NCBI RefSeq assembly: GCF_000004075.3
Contig: NC_026656.2
Span: forward strand, 18,734,607 to 18,798,606
Source: Cucumis sativus
Lineage: Eukaryota > Streptophyta > Magnoliopsida > Cucurbitales > Cucurbitaceae
Reading direction: 5' to 3'
Length of the DNA: 64,000 bases
The position numbers and the translations under genes were made by a program. The notes beneath the pieces were generated by a model, which was given only the letters and a program-made list of their open reading frames with translations, had not been told where the DNA came from and did no database searches. Below are positions 30,711 through 43,212 of the stretch, piece after piece; positions within the stretch are counted from its first letter, which is position 1, and each line of letters begins with the position of its first letter.

Positions 30711-33426
30711 TCATAACCCATTACTCCCGCCGCCGCCGTAAGGCGAGGCAGCTTCAACGTCACAACCATCAAACGACGAGAAAAGAGCAGAAATACCACT
30801 GCCGGAAACCCCACCACCTCCTCCTCCTCCTCCGCCCATGCCCAGTCCTAGGAGATCCCGCGTGGTGGGTTCATTGCCGAATCCAAGTCCGAGCCCAGCC
30901 GTCATGGAGATGGCGGGGCCAGGAGACTGCGACAACGATAACCCAGAGGCACGAAGCAAAGAGGAGGCGGTGGAGCTGGTGACGCCCATTTGGGCAGCCT
31001 TCTGCAGCAAGGCAGTGGCGGACATCGCGGCGGGCTGAGGCGACAGAGAGTAATGTGGAGTATGGTCTTGAAAAATGGAAGAGGCTGAGGTTGAGCCCGA
31101 TGAGGCTGAGGCTCTACATGAGAGGAAGAGGGACGTTGAGAGAGAGAGCGATGTGGGCTCAATGGCGGTGGTCGAGGGATCATTGCCACCGTCTGGTCGG
31201 TTGACGCCGGTGGTGAGTTGATGGGGCGGATTAGGGGGAGCACTTGTAACAGTGGGAGGAGAAGAAGAAAATACACCAGCGAAAACGCTTGCTCCACCGC
31301 CATTTGTTTGGCAGGTTTTGTTAACGGTGGAGGCCACGGCTGAGGTTAAGCTTGTCGCTGCTGGTGTTAATGGCGGAGGCCCCATGGGAATGTCCGGTGG
31401 TTCTGCACCCAAAACATCCATGAAAGGAAAAGGTTGAGGAAAGTCTAAAGCTACATCTTTAGATTAAACTTGGTAGCTTTTTAAGTTACCAATTTCAAAA
31501 CTTGCCGGAGTAAAAATTACGGCTGTTTGAAAAGTAAACACTTTTTCATAACTAAATACAAAGTTACTAACTTCAACCTATAAACTCAAGTCAAGACAGC
31601 GAGCCAAACGCCCTCAATTGGTCTAACTTGACAAGACTTCAAAATTAAAAAAGTCGAGAGTAAAATTGATGAAATGAACGAACACAGTTATCCAATCATT
31701 AGTCGTATCAAGTAAGAGAGAATATTGATGAAATTTCAACTTTATAATTAGTATTTTTCAACCTTAGTTAATAGGAAGATATATCTAGAAACAGCAAGTA
31801 GCAATATTAATCAATTAGAGAGTAAGTAACCACCAAAACAGCACTAAATTATTTGGAGCGATGAGATAACAAGACAACAAGATTTTAAATTCAAATAATA
31901 ACAATAATAATAGACAATTAATTTTGGACTTCCAAGACTTCTTAAATTTAAATAAGATCAAATAAATCAAGTGAGCTCAATTAACAAAAAAAGCTTATCA
32001 ACAAAACTAAAAAGAAAACAATAAATTTGCTTAAAAAGTAGATCCTAGCTAGAGCAGCATTAGAAACATTTTATTTGGTGCGACATACCAAATTATTCAA
32101 CTATACACATGTTAAATTTTTTTTTATTTTTTCGGAATGCAATAAATACATTATTTATGATGTAATATTAAATTTACATTTTTTCTTTTTTTTTTTTGTT
32201 TATGGTACTACTCCAAATTATTACTACTAAAAAAGTTGTCCATGTTGTGATAAATCACCCCTATTAAATTAATATATGGGTGAAATGAAATCCAAAATTT
32301 ATGATGACTAATAAGCTTTCAAACCAAGCAGTAATTATAATTTTCTAGAATTTAAAAATATGTTTCTACAAATGTTATAAAAATTGTTTATAAAAACTAA
32401 ACCTTTTGGAAAATCAATTCAAAGGACAAAAGTCCCTTGATTAACAAGGACAACAATGAATCACATCAAGACAGCAAGCTTTTCTCTAGGTTTTTCTTCC
32501 ACAATATATACAAAATTTTACCTATCCAACTTTAATTTCTTTGCCAGTATTAATTACCTTTTCTAAATCAAGCAATCAACCAAGAAACACAAAATTAATT
32601 TTTCCATAATCATAGAACGAACGAGATCAAGTGAGCATTTATTTTTACCTGAGCTTTGAATTGACAAACCAGGAGACACCGGCATGGTGGCCAATGGCGA
32701 AGAAGCAACCGCTGCTGTGACGGCGGCAGCGGCGGCAATAACATTGGAATCCGAGCTTGCGAACGCTAAAGCATCGCAAAAAGCCCGATGCGTAATGAAA
32801 CTATCCCTCCTTTGAAAAAAAAGAAAACAAAGAAGTTCAAGAAATTTGAGGAGATAAAATGAATAACGTGAATTAATTGAAGATTTGATTAGTGAATTTT
32901 ACCTAGAAAACAAAGTTCCACAATCGCATTTATATTCTCTAGTCCCACAGGTTTTCATATGCGCTTTCCAATCCGATTGAACGGCGTATTTCTTGGAGCA
33001 CCGCTCGCACTTCCACTTCTTCTCGCAGTGCTTTCTAGAGAAGTGCTTTTTAATGCCGGTTAGATCACCCAGTGCCCTAGCCGGATTATGATGCACGCAA
33101 GAAGGTTCTGGACAGACGTAGACTCGTTTTCGAATTTCATTGCTCGTCCTTTGCCGGAGCTTCCAAGGTAAGTTGTGGCCGCGCCTGTGAAGTTGCAGGT
33201 TCTGGTCTCGCTGGAATCCTTTGTTGCAGATCTCGCACACGAATCGGTTTGTTGCTAGAAGCGATTTTGGCGAGAGAGCTATAACCTCCGCAGTTGGATC
33301 TGGCATCCCTGGGAGATTCCGCTTCTTCTTTGCTGGAGTCACGGTGTCGATTGTCTCGATTTCAACTGCTGACGGGGAAGATGCAGCAACCGTCGCTGTT
33401 GGAGAATTATTCTCTGCCGATACCAT
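30711..33426 (-). CDS. INDETERMINATE DOMAIN (IDD) C2H2 zinc-finger transcription factor
   Basis: Three exons on the minus strand, 33426-32903, 32809-32649 and 31450-30711, give about 474 residues. A nuclear signal (AKKKRNLPG, 32-40) precedes the four-finger ID domain. Finger 1 is C64/C67...H80/H84 (FVCEICNKGFQRDQNLQLH). Finger 2 starts at C105. Finger 3 holds C140/C143. Finger 4 is CDCGTLFSRRDSFITHRAFC, interrupted by the first intron. The exon 3 start LDFPQPFPFMDVLGAEPPD is by frame. The C-terminal region has the two IDD signatures MSATALLQKAAQMG and TRDLLGLG, then a run of nine glycines. IDD proteins bind DNA and partner with GRAS proteins (DELLA, SCR/SHR) in gibberellin, root-patterning and carbon responses. 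The TAEVIALSPKSLLATNRFVCEICNKGF style points to the IDD2/4/5 group, not resolved further. Confidence 0.94.
30806..30838. repeat. Trinucleotide (CCN)n tract coding polyglycine
   Basis: Plus-strand CCACCACCTCCTCCTCCTCC and following bases encode the glycine run of the IDD protein on the minus strand. The units are mixed CCA and CCT, so it is only partly pure. Confidence 0.75.
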
Positions 33427-36400
33427 TGGTGATGATTTCGAGCCCTAACTTAATTGGATTTAGAAAATTATTGCTGGAGAAGAAATGAAAATCGGAGTAG
33501 TTAGAAATGTATACAGAGCATTATCTGGTTTGAGTTTTACGTAATTAAATTGAGATGAACTGGGTCATCGGATTTGTGGCCGGGAATTCGTGGTCCTTGG
33601 AGGCGGCGGCCACTTCACAGTTCACACTTGAGAGGAACAAGAGAGAGGAGGCGAAGGGAGAGAGGTTGAAGAAAGAGACAGAAATTTAAATTTTTGTGGG
33701 TTTTTTTTTCACTTTTTTTTTTTTTTTTTGAGTCAAGGAAAAAAATCAAAAGATTAAAGCGGCGCGCTAACCATGGTTAAGAATTTGGAACTATGGTTTA
33801 GGGGGAGGTCTGGGGCCCACGGGAAGTCTGATCTTTTTGTCTGCTCATGCGTTGCGCCACGTGTCTGGATCTGCGGGTCTATGATTTTTGTCGGGCCAAG
33901 TCGGACTACTCCAGCCGGTGCTTGTCGTCTAGTCCAATTATTTATTCCATTTTTCAAACTCCATTTGCGATAAGACAATTATACCCCTCCTCCTATTCTC
34001 CCATTCTTAGCTCCCCTAATTTTAAATTTTATATTATTATTATCTTACTATTTTTCATTTATCTTTCAATAATCTACCCTTTAAATATAAATTATTATAA
34101 TTCAACTATTCTATCCCTAAAATGTTAAATGTCAAGGGTATTAAATTGTATTTCGTAACTTATAACTAGTGTGTTAATATAATTACAGATTTAGTATTTA
34201 AATAAATATAAAAATTGGAGACGCTACTAAATTTATGCCATACAATTATTGATGAGTGAGTATGATTTTTTTCAAATGAATAGTATAATTTTTTAAACGT
34301 TGATTGACATTTTCTCTTTAAATTGAATAAATTCACGTAAAGTGGTGTTTACATCTTCCAACGCAATAAAATTGTAAGATACATTTAAAAATATTAAAAT
34401 ATATATTTAAGTAACTAATTAAACTAAACAAATCATATGGTAGTTAGTATTTAACTTTTTCAACCATGACAAAACTAAAAAGACATTGATTATAATAGTA
34501 CTTGACATATACTTCTAAAATATAAATATGATGTAACTAATTTAATTAACTGTTTTGACGTTATATATAATTTATTATATGAGAATTGTGGTTATTTCTT
34601 AACTGTGAAGAAGGTTTTCAAACTATTGGACGCATTAACTGGACTTCAAGAGAAGAGAAAAAACAATATCATTAGTTTTATATCATAATTCAATTATCTT
34701 TTGTTGGTTGGTCTAGTGATTTATTTATTTATTAAAACAAATGTTTATGTGTATGTTTTTCTATGCATATACTTTTTAATTATCAATAATATATACAAAT
34801 TAAATTTATAAACTATTTTTAGATATAGAAACAACTCATTGTTTTTATTAACTATCGATGTTACTTTGGAATATTTATTTATGAATACCAAATAACTCTG
34901 TTATCATACATATAATATATATATAAAAGATAAACCAAATGTGGATAAAAAATATTATCAACTATTGGATTATTAACAAGTAATTTTTTATAACGAGCAG
35001 TTTCAATCTTCATTTAAAAACCAATTTACGCAATAAAGTTTTTATTTGAATATATTTAATTTAAAGCCATTTATTTTATTTCAAATTAGAAAAAGAATAT
35101 AAATGTAGTTAATTAAAATATAGAAGGGCAAATCCGTCTTAAAAAGTTTATTTTAGATTATAGCTTTTTATATATCATAGGTTATAGATATGCTATTACA
35201 GAATAGTAGTTGAAGTACAAAGCTATAAAAAATTGTATTTTGATACAAATTATTTTAGTTTGATGGACAAAGTTTGTAATTTAAAAACTAATGGTAAACT
35301 ATAATAATTGAAAGTGTGAGTATTATTATAATTATATTGGAACATCAAACAGAAACTCAATAGTTGATATGGAATTTAATTAAATGAAAACTTTAACATT
35401 TCCGTCTCACTTGTAGTCTAATAAAATCCGTAGAGTGAATGATCATATGATTATACATACATTAAGGAAATGGGAAGTTTGAGAGGATAGGTATGTGTTA
35501 CGAATGGGGATATGAAATGATAAGAAAAGGCGGAGGAGTCACGGGGCGGGGGAAATGAGGGGGAAATGATTTGTACGTTAGAGTACAAAAAGGAAGTAAA
35601 GGTGTGGAGAGGGGAGGTGGCGAGGTGGCGAGGTGGCGAGGTGGCGAGGTGGGAGAGGAAAAGGCAGAAAATGAGGGATTTATTTGATTTAGAAAGGAAA
35701 AAAAGAGAAAGAAAAGGTTGTAGATGGGAAAATGTAGGAATGGTTGCATATAATAGAAACTGAGTGATAAAAAGGTAAATATACTTTTTTGTCCGTTTTA
35801 GGGGTAGGGACTTTCTCTGGATTTGGGAGTGAGGACAGCTACGGAAAAATAGACATCACCTAATTTTCAAAAGTTACAATCATAATCCTTCTTTTCTTTC
35901 TTTTTTTTAAATAATATAAGGGGACTTAAGAGGGAGGGGCTCTTTCGACATTTCCATTATTGGAAGAAATGATGGCTAACCAATTTCAACACGTCTGCAA
36001 GATTCCCTTACACATATGATATCACATTTATTAGATGCATTTTTTTTTTTTACTATTATGTTATCTTATGTTATACCTCCAATTCTAACCATTTCCTAAA
36101 TAAATCATATAGTAACTCATACTAAACTTGTATATCGTAGTAATATTGCCCGTTTTTTTCAAAACTATAACAAATCCATCCAATATAAATATCAAAATTA
36201 TACTCTTTTAAACATACAATAAAATCGACCAAAATCGTAAGGAGATATCGTTGTGGATCCGTGTTAGAAAGAAAGTAAAAGCTTAAACGATATCATTAAC
36301 AGATGTTTACGTCGAAAATGATTGATTAATAATTTAATTAAACAACTTCTTGGATTTAGAGTATAAATTAAGATGATTTTAGAGTTAAATTATGGTGTTT

Positions 36401-38285
36401 GTAACTTTGTAGAAAGATTTTTGACCTTTTAATTTAATGTTTATTGGAAAATGGAACTGAAAAGGTGGAAAGTAGTGGACCTTGTGTACGTGGTTAATAA
36501 TAATAACTTCATCCTCTTCTGGGTAATAATTTTTGCATCTGCTCGTTTTGAATGGCGGGGCAGTCCCTGATTCGCTCATAGCCTGCACCACGTGGGACTT
36601 CAAATATACCCAACAAAGAAACAAAACAGGACAATTTCTTTAGATTGCATCTTTCATTCATATATAAATTGTTATAATTTACATAATACAGAGAAAAAAA
36701 TTATATTACTTTTGTATTTCATAATTATTAAGATATGTATCAGAGGCTTCATTGATGTTTTTTCATCCAATTGGCATTACGTTTTGTATTAATATCTTCT
36801 ATTTCACTTATAAAATAGTGTAGACAAAAGTTTCGAGGGAAAAAATTAGAACTAAAAAAGACATGTCTATGTATACATTCAATGATTCAAGACAATTTAA
36901 TTTACTGTCTAAAAATCCACATGTAGATACTCTACTTTCTTTACTCTCAGATATTTTTCCTCTTTTTTTCGAACTATCGTTTTCTTTAAAAACATATTGA
37001 GTAGCAAGTAATTATAAGGAAAAAACGAAGTGAAAATCAAGATTTAGAACGTGTAGAGACGTTTTGTAACGTCAGTTTGTGATCATACAGTCAAAATGCT
37101 GCAAAACTTGGGTTTTCAAGAGTGAGCCAATTTTTATTTGGGGGATGTTGAGTGTGTGTGGTTCCTATAATAATTTTCTCAAACGTGATGAATTTGAAGT
37201 GGAAGGAAAAGTAAGAAACCACACAATCATCCAACTAAAAGATTGAGAAATTACAGAAAAAGTAATTAAAAAAAAAAGGTAGTACAATGCATGGTGTGGA
37301 GAATTTTCACAGGGATAAAAAGGAGAGACTGACAGGTAATCATAGCAATTTTGATTCAACTTTTTGAGTTGCTTTTTGATCTCTCTCTTTCTTTCTTTTT
37401 CTTTTTTGCTGATTGCAAAAACCTAGTGTCTTCAACTTCGAGATGAAAGGAACCCAATTGCCTTTTTTCTGCTGTTTGCAATAATGCTATTCATATGCGC
37501 TTTGGGTCTCCCATACTAGGCTTTGACCTTTGAATTATTGCTTTTAATCCTTACAAAAATCATGCTAAATCAAAACTAAATCGGTGAACTCAATCTAAAT
37601 TGACCTAAACAAGTCGGACTGAGATAGTTTGGTTGGTGACTGAACAAGAACATAATAACGATGAAATAAGTTGTCCATACTAAATATCAACAATTTGCTA
37701 GCTAGGAGATCAGTATGAACTAAACTAACCCAAATAAGCAAGAACCCCACTGTACCAAGAATTTATTTCAAGATAAGTTACCTGCTAGGAAATCAACATA
37801 CAAGCAAAAAAAAAAAAAGTAAATGGTAGAGAATCAACAAAGAGATTTATCTACGTTCACGCCTCATGGACAGAGGGAGAGACTCCTGTTCTAACATTGC
37901 CTGTGATAACTTGTGGTTCTCTATTTCTACATGATATACAATTACATGTCACTTAAAGAAGTTGGATGTAACTTAAGACTCAGAGCTTTGATGGTAAGAT
38001 TTTGGAGGCATGATCAAATCCTTTTGCAAGTACTAAGAAAACTAGTAGTTAGAGTCACAAAGGGAAACATCAGTTTCAAAATAAAATTGCATTATTTCAC
38101 TATATTTTAGCTTTCTTTTGCATGCAGCTACAAAAAAGAGATAGATATATTGCGAGATCAAACATGTTCATATCTACCAGCAAACAAGCAGTCGGGAATT
38201 GGATAAATAAAAAAAGAAGTAAATAGGATTGAGGAATTTTGAAACTCTTTGAAGCAAAGATTTCTAGTTGATAATCACCTCTCTT
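33427..38285. other. Intergenic spacer upstream of the IDD gene
   Basis: The first ~250 bases, with GA-rich sequence near 33,630-33,690 and a long T/A homopolymer at 33,700-33,760, are the probable IDD leader and promoter. From 34,000 to 35,450 the sequence is strongly AT-rich. An 8-bp tandem repeat in a purine-rich stretch lies at 35,614-35,653. No frame from 36,000 to 38,000 is credible. The last 200 bases belong to the duplicated segment around the following gene. Confidence 0.55.
35614..35653. repeat. (GAGGTGGC)5 minisatellite
   Basis: Five head-to-tail copies of the 8-base unit GAGGTGGC run from 35614, the last ending GAGGTGGG. They lie within a strongly purine-rich strand (about 35,520-35,730) that gives open frames on both strands by composition alone. 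Confidence 0.9.
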
Positions 38286-40590
38286 TTAGCTGCTATCGTC
38301 CACCACTTGATTAACCACTTGATTGTTTGCAAATAGAGGCTCTCGTCGTTTAGGAAATCCTGGAGGTTCCAAAGGTGAGCCCCTGAATTTTAGCTCTGAA
38401 GCTGCTCTATAATTTGGATCAACTGCAGCCGGTCTCGAGCTATGGTCGTTTGTCGTAGCTGGCCTAAAGGAACTTGTTGCGCCAGCTGGATACCCTGTGG
38501 GAGAACCATAACGCCGTGGTGGACCTCTTAGGCCACCAGCACTTCTGAGATCCATCACATCAGTGCTTCTCGAAGGAGTGTCTATGAAAGAGGCTCGCTC
38601 GCTGGATCCAGTTCCCATTGGAGCTCCAGTAGTTGGTGAAGTGGCAGTAAAAGGGTCATCCGGTCCCCATGAAGTGAGTGCCTCCTTCTTCTTGGCAAAG
38701 AAATGCCAAGCTCCAAAGAGAAAGAGTATGAAAAACAGAACAGGGCTTGTCCAGACCATTGTATTGAACTCCCCTTTAAAAATTGGAAGATTAGAGCGAT
38801 ACATTCCTACATATCCACCCCCGAGTCCAAGAACCACAAGTTTTTCATGATCACTAGATATTAAGGGTATAAAGTTTGCTTCGGATACTAAATCCGAATT
38901 CTGGTAATTTAGAAAGGATGATTTGATTTCATCCAAACCAGCCGAAAATAGAAGCCTTGGTGCACCCACTCGAACATAATGCTGAGAGGACACATTGAAA
39001 ACATGAACCTTCTCATTGCTAGTCACAAGCAAATAACCCTTGATTGTCTGAAAAGCAAGCGGTTCATCAAGCTCAAACTTTCGTTTAGATCTGACCCTGC
39101 ATTTAAAGTTCATTATATCTCCCAACAACAAAACATGGATTAAATCACCATCTGATGTGACACCATAGGCTTTAGATCGCTCCATGGCATCAAACACGTA
39201 GTTCCGGGCAAGAGAATGATTCAATCCCTCACATTCGGACTCCCTAAGTTTCATGCTTCTCAAATCCAATGAGCCAGCACCACTTTCTGTCAAGAACAAA
39301 AGCCTCTGCTTCAAGAATGCTATTGGCCTACTCGTTGGCATGACAGAACCATAAACGGTACCATCTTCTCTGAAAACCTTGATTTTTCCCCCGAAATCTG
39401 AAGACAGAATGTACCTAGTCCTCCCAACATGATGCAATTCCAATAGAGAAATCTGTGACTCGTCCTCCCGACTGTTGGTGGCCACAAATTCCACAACATG
39501 TTCCATGAAAATCAAATTCAAATCCTCCCCATTGGATCCCTCCCAAATCCGATGCATCAAGATCGCCCCATTCTTGTGCCCAGTAACCAAAAGGGTCTCG
39601 TTCTTATAAATTGACATATACGAGAGCATTGCAGTAACGGGCGATCCAGGCACAGTAGGAAGCTCAATTGCAACATCTCCATTTCTCACAAACACATAAA
39701 TTCTCCCTCTCTCATCTCCAACCGCAACATACTTACTATGCCCCTCAAAATCCCTGAGAGGCAAGACATTGATACAAGTAGCATCAGCCTCCAGTTTCAC
39801 AGCAGACAAAAAGTGAAACCTTTCAGACCAAAATGAACTATATTTGGTCACTGACACAGCTCTCGTCCTACCCCCATCTTGAATTTTATGGTCTAAACCA
39901 CCATCTCCACCATCATTCAGACCCTCTTCTTTCCCTTTCCTTTTCTCTTTCCCCACCTCAGGCACTACCCGTCTGAAAGCATCGGTATTCAGTTTCTCTC
40001 TATTCACCGCCGTGGGAATATCAGATAACCTCAGCTCCAACTTAGAAACTACATCGCTAAGGTTTCTCACTAACTCCTCGAGATTTTTCAGTAAATCATA
40101 CTGTTTAATTTCAAAAGGGACTTCAATTTCAGATTGATTCTGCTCAAGGGAGCTGGAACTACATACAAAAACCCTAGAAACATGGGGAAAAGCAAAAATG
40201 AAAAGAAAAAAAATGAAAAAGAACCTGCCTTTTCGCTCAATCGCCATTCAAGAAGGTGGGAAGAAGCTCTTCAATGGGTTTCCATTCAAAGTGAAGTTAA
40301 ATCAAGATCTCTGATTCCTTTTTGGATCTGGGAACAGGAAAGTTTCGCCCAAAACTTACTTGGGTTGGTTTTCTTTTTTGTTCTTTTGAGGAATCCGTGA
40401 GAAGTTATTGGAGATTGAGATTGTGAAAAGTGTAATAAAATAAAAACAGAGGTGGAGAGTATGGCAATATCAGGAAGTAGCTGTTTTGAAAAGGGCGGGT
40501 CGTGATCTCAGGTGAAATAGTGTCAAAATGCTTCCGACCATTTGGTTGAAGAAGAGAAAGAAAGGGTTTTTACTTTGGTCAAGTTTCAGT
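38088..40590. repeat. Left copy of a ~2.4-kb segmental duplication
   Basis: Similarity to 48950-51264 starts outside the gene at TTGCATTATTTCACTAT in both copies. It runs through the coding region and continues past the start codon to the shared ACTTTGGTCAA (near 40,578-40,588). A 5'-flank block at 40,488-40,529 is nearly the same as 51,170-51,211. The DNA between the copies is not duplicated. Confidence 0.85.
38286..40247 (-). CDS. Type I membrane protein with luminal beta-propeller-like domain, copy 1
   Basis: A single exon encodes 653 residues. Residues 1-28 form a signal peptide (FFFIFFLFIFAFPHVSRVFV). A short predicted coiled coil follows (YDLLKNLEELVRNLSDVVSKLE). A large domain of beta-strand repeats follows, with WD/quinoprotein-like phrases such as KYVAVGDERGRIYVF, ETLLVTGHKNGAILMHRIW, RYILSSDFGGKIKVF and DGTVYGSVMP. 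One transmembrane helix lies near residues 500-518 (SPVLFFILFLFGAWHFF), stopped by KKK. The ~130-residue cytosolic tail is rich in Pro, Ser and Arg. I recognise this as a plant-conserved type of protein but cannot name its function. A close paralogue lies at 49067-50950 on the same strand. The start is fixed by the signal peptide. Confidence 0.9.
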   Translation of the reverse strand: MAIERKGRFFFIFFLFIFAFPHVSRVFVCSSSSLEQNQSEIEVPFEIKQYDLLKNLEELVRNLSDVVSKLELRLSDIPTAVNREKLNTDAFRRVVPEVGKEKRKGKEEGLNDGGDGGLDHKIQDGGRTRAVSVTKYSSFWSERFHFLSAVKLEADATCINVLPLRDFEGHSKYVAVGDERGRIYVFVRNGDVAIELPTVPGSPVTAMLSYMSIYKNETLLVTGHKNGAILMHRIWEGSNGEDLNLIFMEHVVEFVATNSREDESQISLLELHHVGRTRYILSSDFGGKIKVFREDGTVYGSVMPTSRPIAFLKQRLLFLTESGAGSLDLRSMKLRESECEGLNHSLARNYVFDAMERSKAYGVTSDGDLIHVLLLGDIMNFKCRVRSKRKFELDEPLAFQTIKGYLLVTSNEKVHVFNVSSQHYVRVGAPRLLFSAGLDEIKSSFLNYQNSDLVSEANFIPLISSDHEKLVVLGLGGGYVGMYRSNLPIFKGEFNTMVWTSPVLFFILFLFGAWHFFAKKKEALTSWGPDDPFTATSPTTGAPMGTGSSERASFIDTPSRSTDVMDLRSAGGLRGPPRRYGSPTGYPAGATSSFRPATTNDHSSRPAAVDPNYRAASELKFRGSPLEPPGFPKRREPLFANNQVVNQVVDDSS

Positions 40591-42205
40591 CAACTTTATT
40601 ATCGTCGCGCACTCCACCATCTCTTCCTAAATTCTATCCTACTTTCTATTACAATTTTCATCTTTTTCTCTTTTCCCGTAACCCATATGTGGAACTCTTG
40701 GTTTTCTTTTCCTTGCTACAGTTCAAGGATTCAGCACTTTTTTAACCACAAATTTTATGACTACTAATTAATAAGTTTTACTTCAGCTAAACGATTGTTT
40801 TATTGTATCTACACGATAGCTGATGGTATCGTCAAATTGCACACCTTTTCAACCAAATAAATGTTCTAAATTGTACACTTAACTTACTCCAACCAGTAGC
40901 ACGAGTTCTAATAATCTAACCCCTATTTTAAATTAACAATGTTTGATGAATTTACACGTAGATTTAGTAGTGATGTATGATATTGTACATGTTGTTAAAA
41001 AAAAAGAAACGACAGTAGTTATGAGCAGATAGAAGACTTTTTTTTCCCTCAGCATTCTTTTTATAACTAAATTGACTAAGAAACTTAAATTGCTAGTTTT
41101 CATAACTTATCGAATGATCAATACGTGGTAATCAATACTAAATGAGAATAAGACCCTAACGTAGTATATAAAGTTTAACTCAAAATATTTCACTCTCCTA
41201 CCATATCAAAATCATTAAACAACCCAATAATTTTGGCTAGTGACATTAAAGTATTGATATAAATAACGTTTGAAGAATAGCGAGAGCATATAATGAAATC
41301 AATAACTTCAACATCCAAACTCTTATAGACTTTTAACATGACCGATCACGGTGCATTAAAAATCAAAACGATCTTTGGTTAGAAATCCACTAATCTTAAA
41401 GCCAGGATGCTACTTGATTAGTTGAAACTCCTATTTACTTTTGCTGTTCTTACTACTGTTTAAACTACTTTTGTACCAATTAAAGAGATTGACACGTTGG
41501 TTGTCTTAATGTTCCATGACACTTGTGGCATCAATTTGTACTGCCACTTATTGTTTGTCACTGCAAGTGTCCAATTCACAGGACATGCCAAATGCCAACT
41601 AATTTTGAACTTTTGCTGTTCCATGACATTGTAGCTTAATAGCTATAATTCCACAGCCACAACTTAGCTTATAACTTATCTGTTGAAGCCTGTTAGACCA
41701 ACATCACATTAATGTCTACACACATATATAAATTTAGTCCAGTTCGAGATACAACTTTCGATTTAAGAACGAGAAACATCTGTTAGTAACTAAAGAGTTA
41801 AGTTTATTTTAACTATTTAGTGTTAATGTTATAGATAGGCAGGTGCCGTATGAAACAAATATTATTTAAAACTATAATAATCACGCTATCTCTGGCAATA
41901 AATATTATTTAAAAGTTTCTAATTAGTTATACTAACATTATCAAAGAACTATCAATTTGCTACAATTTTTACTATTTGATTTTCATTCATTTTTTATTAC
42001 TTGTTACCGTGTTTACTATATTTTTTATCAAATCAAAATAGTTTACGCAAAAATACCTAATATCGCCGACTTGTACTAGAAAAAAAAGTGAAGAAAAGGA
42101 CGCATGGAGTCAATGAGTCAAAGGCGCACCTCTCTATTTTTCGGTCAACAAAATCAACGGTCAGATTTGGAGTAACGAATCTTTAGAGAATGGGCCAGAT
42201 CTAGG
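40591..42205. other. Intergenic, AT-rich
   Basis: No frame beyond background and no recognisable element in this 1.6-kb stretch. The final ~150 bases lead to the TATA box of the next gene. Confidence 0.55.
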
Positions 42206-42444
42206 GCACGATATAAAAGGGGATTTCGCTCCGCAGTTTCATTCACTCTCTCGATTTCCCGCCAGACGAATTGGCGCGAAACTCAACTCTCTCTCTAATC
42301 TTCTTCTTGGTAGAACTAGCCCTAGATCTCCCTTCCCGCCTTTTTCTACCACTGGAGTGACCTGCTTCTTTCCGCCCTTTGATCGCTCTACTTCTCCGTC
42401 GTTTCTCAACCTTGCCGCTGCCGATCCAGAGAATCTCATCACTG
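42191..42444 (+). promoter_or_regulatory. Core promoter and leader exon of the unknown gene at 43213
   Basis: TGGGCC (a site-II type element) at 42191-42196 is followed by a TATA box, GATATAAAAGG, ending at 42220. A pyrimidine-rich leader of about 200 bases follows, ending at a donor (ACTG|GTTAGT, last exon base 42444). The acceptor CGCAG|GGAAG at 43175/43176 lies 37 bases before the start codon. The leader intron is therefore predicted as 42445-43175. Confidence 0.65.
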
Positions 42445-43212
42445 GTTAGTCCATCTCTGCTCTTGCTTATCTGCATATCTGGTACTGCTGTTCAATCGAC
42501 GGAGATCGATTCGTTTACCAGATTTGCGTATATTTCCCTTTTTTTCATCTTTGACTGAATTAGCGCATTTATTTTATAAGCTTAATTTCGGATCCATGCT
42601 TTTGAATGAAACCCTGGGTGTTAGCTCTGTTCATTATTATCGTATCTAGATTCAGGCGTTTTGTTTGATCGGAATGTTTTTTCTAACGTCTATAGTTCTG
42701 TAATGTCCAGGGTTAAGTCGAGTAATGTTCATACCGATATCTTGATTTAGCAATTTTATGTTTGAAAGTTCGAAGTAAATTATGAATGTATTATGTGGAG
42801 GATTTACTTGCGATGTTTGATAGTTTTATGAACTGTCATCTTCCTTTAACGGTCTGCTTAGTGTTTTTCACGCACTTGTTAGTTTCGTGGTTACTGAATT
42901 TTCTTGCTGCACGAACGTGCCGATTCTTCTGTTCATCAATAATTTGAGTGATGAATCAGGAGGTCAAAAGGTTTTCAACTATATGAAACTTCATTGCAAC
43001 AATGTTCTCAGTTTGTAGCAGTTTTATTGAAATTTTCTTGAATCTGAAGATCGAAAAGATTTTTGGGGGGTGAACTTACATTATTTTGTTTCTCAATTTT
43101 CCCTTCGTTGTTCGGAATCATGCTATCTCGTCAAACTTATTTTTACCATTACTTAATAAGTATTTTTCACCGCAGGGAAGTATTATCCTGATTTTATTAG
43201 AGGAATAATCCA

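Noticed and set aside
35498-35763. Overlapping frames on both strands, Pro/Ser-rich or Arg/Lys-rich
   Set aside because: They arise from the purine-rich tract and the 8-bp repeat; there are no splice signals or family likeness.
42239-42476. Two overlapping minus-strand frames rich in Arg, Lys and Glu
   Set aside because: They are shadows of the pyrimidine-rich leader exon of the gene at 43213.
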